DNA of 5,259 nt from an uncultured Clostridia bacterium (GTDB taxonomy: Bacteria > Bacillota > Clostridia > Oscillospirales > Acutalibacteraceae), in the NCBI GenBank assembly GCA_945875045.1, contig CAMCIX010000134.1:1-5259 (forward strand), written 5' to 3'. The notes below the pieces were generated by a model. It did no database searches. It was given only the letters and a program-made list of their open reading frames with translations, and had not been told where the DNA came from. Both the position numbers and the translations under genes were made by a program. Positions 1 through 5,259 of the stretch are shown here, one piece after another (position 1 is the stretch's first letter; every line of letters starts with the position of its first letter).

Positions 1-822
1 AGTTACAAAAAAACCGAGAGTATAGACCAAATCAAAAACGAGCTTGAAGAGCTTTCGGAAAAAGCCGCAAGGCAAAAGGAGATTAAGCAAAGACTTAATT
101 ATATTGTTCGCGACGTGGGAAATATTACATATGACGAGGCGCGGGAAAGGCTTTCCTCGTTGCCCGACTATGTAAAAGGCGAAACCGATTTTGACGCCTT
201 AAAGCGGGAGTATGACGGCGTTTCCGCATTGCTTTCTCAAAAAAGGGAAAAGCTTGCCGCCGCTAAGGCTTCCGCCCTTTCAAGGCTTGAAGCAGCGGAA
301 AATCCCGACGAATTAAAAAAGGAAATCGCCGAATTAAAGCAAAAAACCGATAGACAGGCTCGGTTTGTCAAGGCGGCTGACATTGCCTTAGAGGTGCTAA
401 AGGACAGCTTTGCCGAGCTTCGAAGAGGCTACGGCTCTGCCTTAGAGCAAAAGGCGGGTGAAATTTTTAAGGGGCTTACGGGCGGCAGATACGAGGGTAT
501 GCAGATTTCCAAGTCTTTTGATATAAGCGTGGAAAAATCGGGTGTTTTCGGCGGCAAGGAGGTAGCCTTTCTAAGCTCGGGCACAGCCGATCAGGCGTAT
601 TTAAGCCTTAGACTTGCGCTGTCCGCCCTGATTTTTGAAAATGCGGAGAGCCTGCCTGTTTTGCTTGATGATACGCTTGCCCAGTATGACGATAAAAGAG
701 CCGAAGCCGCGCTTGAATATCTTAAAGAATATTCCGAAAACGGGCAGATAATAATGTTCACCTGCCACCGCTCGATTTATTCTTCTGCTGAAAAATCGGG
801 AGCGGAATGTCAGGCGTTTTAG
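1..822 (+). CDS. C-terminal part of an SMC/YhaN-like AAA family ATPase (5' end outside window)
   Basis: The frame is open from base 1 to a TAG at 820-822, giving 273 residues with no start; the GTG at 115 is an internal valine codon. Residues 1 to about 145 are rich in Lys, Glu, Ala and Leu and look like coiled coil. The ATPase C-lobe follows: an ABC-type signature LSSGTADQ near residues 190-198, a hydrophobic Walker B strand ending in two acidic residues (PVLLDD, Asp223-Asp224), a D-loop-like LAQYDDKR, and a final strand with a switch histidine (MFTCHR, His256). Order and wording match the SMC-like nucleases/ATPases of the YhaN/SbcC/RecF group, and the FTCH ending is most like YhaN. The N-terminal Walker A would lie upstream. 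Members usually act on DNA ends with a partner phosphoesterase (YhaO/SbcD type), which cannot be checked here. The family call is fairly sure; the exact subfamily is inferred. Confidence 0.85.
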   Translation, partial: SYKKTESIDQIKNELEELSEKAARQKEIKQRLNYIVRDVGNITYDEARERLSSLPDYVKGETDFDALKREYDGVSALLSQKREKLAAAKASALSRLEAAENPDELKKEIAELKQKTDRQARFVKAADIALEVLKDSFAELRRGYGSALEQKAGEIFKGLTGGRYEGMQISKSFDISVEKSGVFGGKEVAFLSSGTADQAYLSLRLALSALIFENAESLPVLLDDTLAQYDDKRAEAALEYLKEYSENGQIIMFTCHRSIYSSAEKSGAECQAF

Positions 823-838
823 ATGTTAGACATTAGAT
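818..838 (+). repeat. Three tandem 7-nt repeats (NTTAGAY) overlapping a stop codon
   Basis: Bases 818-824, 825-831 and 832-838 read TTTAGAT, GTTAGAC and ATTAGAT, three head-to-tail units of the pattern NTTAGAY. The first unit contains the TAG stop (820-822) of the ATPase gene, so the repeat begins inside the coding frame. The same unit recurs five times at 916-950 in the same orientation, so the two blocks bracket the hairpin pair between them. Function unknown. Confidence 0.8.
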
Positions 839-864
839 GCGGAAGGCATAAATGCCTTCCCTAC
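839..864 (+). repeat. Palindromic intergenic element, copy 1 (9-bp perfect hairpin)
   Basis: The perfect arms GGAAGGCAT (841-849) and ATGCCTTCC (852-860) are separated by AA and flanked by GC on the left and CTAC on the right. A second copy lies in opposite orientation at 888-913. Over the shared 26 bases the copies differ at only four positions, which form two swapped base pairs. No T-tract follows, so this is not a typical intrinsic terminator, although it sits between convergent genes. It resembles short REP-like palindromes scattered in Clostridia; that comparison is from memory. Confidence 0.8.
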
Positions 865-887
865 AGTTGGTAATTAAAACGGATTGC

Positions 888-913
888 GTAGGGAACGGAT
901 TTATCCGTTCCGC
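888..913 (-). repeat. Palindromic intergenic element, copy 2 (inverted relative to copy 1)
   Basis: The perfect arms GGAACGGAT (892-900) and ATCCGTTCC (903-911) are separated by TT, preceded by GTAG and followed by GC. Read on the minus strand it matches copy 1 (839-864) except for two G-C/C-G swaps in the stem. The 23-bp spacer between the copies (865-887) is AT-rich with no further structure that I can see. The two copies could also pair with each other as one long imperfect stem. Confidence 0.8.
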
Positions 914-915
914 AA

Positions 916-950
916 TTTAGACGTTAGATTTTAGACGTTAGATATTAGAC
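916..950 (+). repeat. Five tandem 7-nt repeats (NTTAGAY)
   Basis: The units are TTTAGAC (916-922), GTTAGAT (923-929), TTTAGAC (930-936), GTTAGAT (937-943) and ATTAGAC (944-950). Units 1-2 and 3-4 form an exact 14-bp tandem duplication. The unit is the same as at 818-838. The units are too short, and lack spacers, for a CRISPR array. The remaining stretch 951-1003 holds only two small dyads and no recognisable gene or RNA. Confidence 0.85.
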
Positions 951-1003
951 AATCGGACCGTCCGCTGCCAATTCCCGAACGCGGGACACAAGCCCCACCC
1001 AAC

Positions 1004-1019
1004 ATTCAATTATTCAATT
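1004..1019. repeat. Tandem 8-nt repeat ATTCAATT x2 at the HAD gene stop
   Basis: ATTCAATT occurs at 1004-1011 and 1012-1019. Its last two bases belong to the TAA stop (1020-1018) of the minus-strand HAD gene. Two units could arise by chance in AT-rich DNA, but the position mirrors the 7-nt repeat that covers the opposing gene's stop. Confidence 0.55.
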
Positions 1020-1668
1020 AAAGCAATATTTTATAAAGCTCGTCAATATTTTCTGCGATATAATCAGCGCCTGCGGATTCTAATTCCTCTCGGTTGCCGA
1101 AGCCGTAAAGCACGCCGACACAGGCTATGCCGTTTTGCTTTGCCCCGAAAATATCGTGGTGACGGTCGCCTACCATAACGGCGAGTGATTTATCCGTAAT
1201 ATTACATTCTTTAAGGGCGTAGGCTATGACCGCGTCCTTTTTGTTTCGCGTTTCGTCTATAGTCGCTCCCGCGGCGTAATCGAAATACTGTATCAGGTTA
1301 AAATGCTCAAGGATAAGTCTTGCAAATTTCTCGGGCTTTGAGGTGGCGAGAATAACGGTTTTGCCCTTTTCTTTAAGCGCACTTAAAAATTCGGGTATGC
1401 CGTCATAGACCGCATTTTCATAAAGCCCCGTTGTCTCGTAATACTCTCTGTAAAGCTTTACCGCCTCCTGTGCTTTTTCGGCGTCAAAGCCGCAAAAGTC
1501 ACTAAAGCCGTCCAAAAGGGGAGGACCTATAAATTTACAAAGGGTTTCATACGGCGGAATAGGGGCGCCCAGCTTTTGAAGGGCGTATTTTACCGAATTT
1601 GTAATACCTAATGCGGAGTCGGTAATTGTTCCGTCCAAATCAAAGAGTATATATTTATATTTTTTCAT
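1018..1668 (-). CDS. HAD-superfamily hydrolase, phosphoglycolate phosphatase-like (Gph/PpaX group)
   Basis: This 216-residue cytoplasmic protein carries the HAD phosphatase motifs in order. Motif I is FDLDGT, with nucleophile Asp10 and acid/base Asp12. Motif II is VILATSK (residues 105-111). The motif III lysine is probably Lys144 in RNKKD. Motif IV is MVGDRHHD, with Mg-binding Asp168 and Asp172. The segment between motifs I and II is a helical cap of the small C1 type, and the length fits the family of about 210-230 residues. Such enzymes remove phosphate from small metabolites such as phosphoglycolate, nucleotides or pyrophosphate; the substrate cannot be read from sequence. The ATG at 1668 follows AAGGAG (1679-1674) at 5 nt, which supports the start. 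It lies 51 nt downstream of the symporter stop, behind a terminator, so it is probably transcribed by read-through or a weak local promoter. The 3' end abuts a short tandem repeat. Confidence 0.9.
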   Translation of the reverse strand: MKKYKYILFDLDGTITDSALGITNSVKYALQKLGAPIPPYETLCKFIGPPLLDGFSDFCGFDAEKAQEAVKLYREYYETTGLYENAVYDGIPEFLSALKEKGKTVILATSKPEKFARLILEHFNLIQYFDYAAGATIDETRNKKDAVIAYALKECNITDKSLAVMVGDRHHDIFGAKQNGIACVGVLYGFGNREELESAGADYIAENIDELYKILL

Positions 1669-1679
1669 TTCTGCTCCTT

Positions 1680-1710
1680 AAAAAACGGGAGGAGACAAAG
1701 CCCCTCCCGT
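1680..1710 (-). terminator. Intrinsic terminator between the symporter and HAD genes
   Basis: On the minus strand, ACGGGAGG (1710-1703) pairs perfectly with CCTCCCGT (1692-1685) around a 10-nt loop. The stem is followed by a six-U run (1685-1680; 1685 can also close the stem), then directly by the HAD gene's AAGGAG (1679-1674). It would end symporter transcripts, possibly leaving some read-through. CTCCT at 1694-1690 is complementary to the AGGAG of that Shine-Dalgarno, so the hairpin's 3' side could also mask it; this is inference. Confidence 0.85.
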
Positions 1711-1719
1711 AATATACAA

Positions 1720-3267
1720 TTATTTTGAAGCCGATACGGTCTCTTTTTCCGTCTCGGGAGCGTTGTCGAGCTGTTCGTGTGAAAGTAGCGGCTCAACGTT
1801 TTTGCCCTTAATTTCTCTGTCGACATAGTTTTTAGTAATTTTAACAACAAGCGGGATTAAAACAACAACGCCTATAAGGTTAGGTATCATCATAAGTCCG
1901 TTAAAGGTATCTGAAATATCCCAAGCAAGGCTTGAAGTAAGCACCGCGCCGAATATAACGGTGCAAACGTGAATTATCTTGAATACAATCGTAGTCTTTG
2001 CGCCGAATAGGTATTCCCAAGCCTTTGAGCCGTAATGGGACCAGCCGAGAACCGTGGTGAAGGCAAAAAGGAACATAGCGACAGCAATAAACTTTTGACC
2101 GATGTTTCCGAAACTGAAAACGGTATTAAACGCGCCGCCGACCAGAGTTGCGTCGTTAAGTCCGTCTGCAACAGCGCCTGTTTTTGCATTGAATACGCCC
2201 GAGGTTAAAACAACAAGAGCGGTCATTGTGCAAACTATCATAGTATCGGCAAATACCTCGAATATGCCCCACATACCCTGCTTAACAGGTTCCTTTACAT
2301 TTGAGTTTGAGTGAACCATAACCGAGGAACCTAAGCCTGCCTCGTTAGAGAATACGCCGCGCTTAAAGCCCTGCTGAGCCGCAAGCATAATAGCGCTGCC
2401 GATAGTTCCGCCGACAAAGGCTTCGGGCTTGAAGGCGTTTACAAATATAGCTTTAAACGCAGGGAGGATATGCGCGTAATTTACGCCTATAACCACAAGG
2501 CTGCCCGCTACAAAAAGCACAACCATAAAAGGTACGATTTTTTCCGCAACACCGGCAATTCTCTTAAGTCCGCCGAGTGTTATAAGGGCGACTAAAACCA
2601 TAATTACCGCCCCTAAAATAATATTATAAAGGGAAACTCCCGCAAAAACCTCTATAGAAGAAAGGGAAGACACATCAAAAGCTACGGCGACATTGGCAAC
2701 AATCTTGTTTACCTGTCCCATACTGCCGATACCAAAGGACGCGAGCATTGTAAAGATACAGAAAAGAACTGCCAAAACCTTACCTATGTATTTGCAGTGC
2801 TTTTTCTTGCCGAGACCGTCCTGCAAATAATACATAGCGCCGCCCGACCATTCGTCGTTTGAGTTTTTGCGGCGGAAAAAGATACCCAAAACATTTTCGG
2901 AATAGTTTGTCATCATACCCAAAAATGCGGCTATCCACATCCATAAAACCGCACCTGCACCGCCTACGCAAATCGCGGCGGCAACTCCGGCTATATTACC
3001 GGTACCAACCGTAGCCGCAAGAGCGGTACACAACGCCTGAAACGGGGAAATAGCGCCTTTTTCTTTGGTGTGACCTATTACTTCCTTTTTGAAAAGACTT
3101 CCTATGGTATTGCTCCACCAATGCTTCAAATGGGACACCTGAAACACCTTTGTGGAAAGTGTGGCAATCACACCCGTACCAAGCAGAAGAATAAGCCCTA
3201 CCCAGCCCCAAACGAAACCGTTAACGGCACCGTTTAGTTCTTCGATTTTTGATAAAACAGCCTCCAT
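1720..3267 (-). CDS. Alanine/glycine:cation symporter (AGCS family) membrane protein
   Basis: From the chosen ATG this is a 515-residue polytopic inner-membrane protein with about ten hydrophobic segments. It carries AGCS hallmarks: PFQALCTALAATVGTGNIAG (75-94), followed by a Gly/Ala-rich segment ending in LWMWIAAFLGM (108-118), and RGVFSNEAGLGSS (303-315) in the second half. The last 40 or so residues are hydrophilic and cytoplasmic. Family members import alanine and/or glycine with Na+ or H+; the glycine riboswitch in the leader points to glycine as the physiological cargo. The frame stays open upstream to a TTG at 3438, but the ATG at 3267 is preferred. It follows AAGGAG (3282-3277) at 9 nt, and the added 57 codons would run through the terminator and aptamer 2. 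A terminator follows the stop. gdhA diverges upstream. Confidence 0.93.
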   Translation of the reverse strand: MEAVLSKIEELNGAVNGFVWGWVGLILLLGTGVIATLSTKVFQVSHLKHWWSNTIGSLFKKEVIGHTKEKGAISPFQALCTALAATVGTGNIAGVAAAICVGGAGAVLWMWIAAFLGMMTNYSENVLGIFFRRKNSNDEWSGGAMYYLQDGLGKKKHCKYIGKVLAVLFCIFTMLASFGIGSMGQVNKIVANVAVAFDVSSLSSIEVFAGVSLYNIILGAVIMVLVALITLGGLKRIAGVAEKIVPFMVVLFVAGSLVVIGVNYAHILPAFKAIFVNAFKPEAFVGGTIGSAIMLAAQQGFKRGVFSNEAGLGSSVMVHSNSNVKEPVKQGMWGIFEVFADTMIVCTMTALVVLTSGVFNAKTGAVADGLNDATLVGGAFNTVFSFGNIGQKFIAVAMFLFAFTTVLGWSHYGSKAWEYLFGAKTTIVFKIIHVCTVIFGAVLTSSLAWDISDTFNGLMMIPNLIGVVVLIPLVVKITKNYVDREIKGKNVEPLLSHEQLDNAPETEKETVSASK

Positions 3268-3276
3268 AATTAAAAA

Positions 3277-3282
3277 CTCCTT
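3277..3282 (-). promoter_or_regulatory. Shine-Dalgarno that sets the symporter start
   Basis: AAGGAG on the minus strand lies 9 nt upstream of the ATG at 3267-3265 and directly follows the U-run of the riboswitch terminator. It rules out the longer TTG-initiated reading, which has only riboswitch sequence upstream. Confidence 0.85.
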
Positions 3283-3319
3283 AAAAAATATTAAAGCCGA
3301 GCCTAAAATAAGGCTCGGC
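3283..3319 (-). terminator. Riboswitch expression-platform terminator
   Basis: On the minus strand, GCCGAGCCT (3319-3311) pairs perfectly with AGGCTCGGC (3304-3296) around a 6-nt loop, followed by TTTAATATTTTTT (3295-3283). It lies after aptamer 2 and before the symporter start codon, so it is the likely decision point for glycine control. I could not find a clear antiterminator strand. Just upstream, GCTTA (3359-3355) with TAAGC (3344-3340) and AAGCG (3343-3339) with CGCTT (3329-3325) are mutually exclusive small helices that could link P1 of aptamer 2 to this hairpin. Confidence 0.9.
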
Positions 3320-3358
3320 AAAAGAAGCGTAAAAATCCCGCTTAAAACGGTTAATAAG

Positions 3359-3532
3359 CTTTGTCCTTTTGCCTGAGAGATTAGCGGAAAACCGCCTTGC
3401 CCCTTCGGCACCCGCGCAAAAAAGGCGGGCTTCTCCAAAGTACTATCGGCTTACAGTCTCTGCCCGAAAACGGACGCCTGAGAGTGTTACTCCTTCGGCA
3501 ACGGATATGTTTTTCCTGTAAGCGTCATATAG
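3359..3532 (-). promoter_or_regulatory. Tandem (two-aptamer) glycine riboswitch with leader-linker kink-turn
   Basis: On the minus strand both aptamers carry the glycine core: TTGCCGAAGGAGTAA then ACTCTCAGGC in aptamer 1, and GTGCCGAAGGGGCAAG then CTCTCAGGCAAAAGGAC in aptamer 2. P1 of aptamer 1 is a perfect 8-bp helix, GCTTACAG (3523-3516) with CTGTAAGC (3456-3449). P1 of aptamer 2 is CTTTG (3440-3436) with CAAAG (3363-3359). Leader CTA (3532-3530) pairs with linker TAG (3445-3443), leaving a 3-nt bulge and opposed GA dinucleotides, the known kink-turn of intact tandem glycine riboswitches. Aptamer 1 has an extra hairpin (3475-3462). It controls the symporter through the terminator at 3283-3319. 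Whether glycine turns expression on or off cannot be read here; in Streptococcus a glycine riboswitch ahead of a related symporter gene is reported as an off switch. Confidence 0.95.
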
Positions 3533-3551
3533 ATTTATTAATTTAATACCT

Positions 3552-3579
3552 ATTATAACACATAATTATGCGATTGCAA
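3552..3579 (-). promoter_or_regulatory. Promoter of the symporter/riboswitch transcript
   Basis: On the minus strand an extended -10, TG-T-TATAAT (3560-3552), lies 16 nt after the -35-like TTGCAA (3579-3574, four of six consensus matches). The expected transcription start is near 3545, just upstream of the riboswitch P0 strand. An A/T tract (3594-3581) immediately upstream could serve as an UP element. Confidence 0.8.
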
Positions 3580-3652
3580 GAAAAATTTTTTAAGAAAAAA
3601 CGCTTTATCGCTTTAAAATATTAAATTTTTTTAAAAAATGCTTAATTTTTTA
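3580..3652. other. AT-rich spacer between divergent promoters
   Basis: These 73 bases separate the two -35 elements and are almost all A and T. They include the palindromes AAAAATTTTT (3581-3590) and TTTTTTAAAAAA (3627-3638), and a direct repeat CGCTTTA at 3601-3607 and 3609-3615. The A-tracts suggest curvature or UP elements for both promoters. The direct repeat could be a regulator site, but nothing identifies one. Confidence 0.5.
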
Positions 3653-5064
<1,412 letters not shown>

Positions 5065-5092
5065 TTTGTTACTTTAATGTATGTACAAATAT

Positions 5093-5213
5093 AGCCTCCC
5101 TTGCCTAAAGGGAGGGGGACCGCGTTAGCGGTGGAGGGATTCGGGTCGCCTTTCTACAAACCTAATATCCCCCAGTCAGCTTCGCTGACAGCCCCCTTTA
5201 GGCAAGGGGGCCT
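5093..5213. repeat. 121-bp imperfect inverted-repeat element (MITE/REP-like, branched hairpin)
   Basis: The outer arms CCCTTGCCTAAAGGG (5098-5112) and CCCTTTAGGCAAGGG (5194-5208) are exact reverse complements. Each arm is also a hairpin by itself: CCTCCCTT/AAGGGAGG (5095-5102, 5108-5115) and GCCCCCTT/AAGGGGGC (5191-5198, 5204-5211). Inside are two further hairpins, ACCGC-GTTA-GCGGT (5119-5132) and GTCAGC-TTC-GCTGAC (5175-5189), plus an inner stem GGAGGGAT (5133-5140) with ATCCCCC (5167-5173) with one mismatch. No coding frame and no clear target-site duplication are visible. The wording resembles multicopy intergenic repeats of gut Clostridia; that is from memory. Confidence 0.75.
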
Positions 5214-5222
5214 TTATTTTTA
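5191..5222 (+). terminator. Probable intrinsic terminator of gdhA, formed by the repeat's right arm
   Basis: GCCCCCTT (5191-5198) pairs perfectly with AAGGGGGC (5204-5211) around the loop TAGGC, followed by a U-rich tail CTTTATTTTTAT (5212-5222). The stop of gdhA is about 127 nt upstream, and no better hairpin with a T-tract lies between. The left arm read on the minus strand has only a weak U-run. Confidence 0.7.
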
Positions 5223-5240
5223 TGGAATGATTTTTATAGT

Positions 5241-5246
5241 TTGACA
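5241..5246 (+). promoter_or_regulatory. Possible -35 element of the next gene (cut by the window edge)
   Basis: TTGACA is a perfect consensus -35 hexamer just after the gdhA terminator. Its -10 would fall near 5264, beyond the window, so this is a candidate only. Confidence 0.25.
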
Positions 5247-5259
5247 TTTAGGCATATTA

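Noticed and set aside
115..117. GTG as the start of the first + strand gene
   Set aside because: The same frame is open back to base 1 with coiled-coil-like sequence, no ribosome binding site precedes the GTG, and the ATPase would lack its Walker A half.
916..950. CRISPR-like array
   Set aside because: The units are only 7 nt, contiguous and without spacers.
954..986. Two small dyads (CGGAC/GTCCG at 954-964; TCCCG/CGGGA at 973-986) as terminators
   Set aside because: The stems are 5 bp, one has a 1-nt loop, and neither is followed by a T-tract on either strand.
1711..1716. TATATT on the minus strand as a HAD gene promoter
   Set aside because: No -35 match lies 16-18 nt upstream; it is kept only as a speculative note in the terminator finding.
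1665..2189. Short minus-strand open frames overlapping the symporter 3' half
   Set aside because: They are out of frame with a clear membrane protein, have no recognisable domains and no convincing ribosome binding sites.
5093..5213. Insertion sequence or complete mobile element
   Set aside because: There is no transposase frame and no clear target-site duplication; at most it is a non-autonomous repeat.

Overview
The window looks like chromosomal DNA from an anaerobic Clostridia-type Firmicute, probably near Oscillospiraceae/Ruminococcaceae. The reasons are AAGGAG/GGAGG ribosome binding sites, AT-rich sigma-A-like promoters, U-tract terminators, a glutamate dehydrogenase close to the Clostridium symbiosum type, a tandem glycine riboswitch, and short palindromic intergenic repeats of a kind I associate with gut Clostridia. 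Species cannot be fixed by reading alone.

Layout. (1) 1-822, + strand: the C-terminal end of an SMC/YhaN-like AAA ATPase whose start lies outside the window. (2) 818-1019: a repeat-packed interval between convergent genes. It holds three 7-nt repeats, a hairpin, an inverted second copy of that hairpin, five more 7-nt repeats and an 8-nt tandem repeat. The outer repeats contain the stop codons of both flanking genes. (3) 1018-1668, - strand: a HAD-superfamily phosphatase. (4) 1720-3267, - strand: an alanine/glycine:cation symporter (AGCS family), separated from the HAD gene by an intrinsic terminator. (5) 3268-3579, - strand: the symporter leader, with promoter, tandem glycine riboswitch with a leader-linker kink-turn, terminator and Shine-Dalgarno. 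(6) 3580-3714: divergent promoter region. (7) 3715-5064, + strand: glutamate dehydrogenase (gdhA). (8) 5093-5222: a 121-bp imperfect inverted-repeat element that supplies the likely gdhA terminator. (9) 5223-5259: nothing firm except a consensus-like -35 hexamer cut off by the window edge.

How the genes fit together. The symporter and gdhA diverge from a shared AT-rich control region and both concern amino-acid nitrogen. The symporter's glycine supply is sensed in cis by its leader RNA. gdhA interconverts glutamate with 2-oxoglutarate and ammonium, and I see no riboswitch in its short leader. The HAD gene lies downstream of the symporter on the same strand, behind a terminator, so it is probably reached only by read-through or by its own weak promoter.

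I found no defence system, integrase, transposase, CRISPR array or RNA gene beyond the riboswitch. The protein genes are ordinary. The signals most worth a second look are the intergenic repeats, in particular two inverted hairpins that differ only by compensatory base-pair changes, 7-nt repeats that run into a stop codon, and the branched element behind gdhA.
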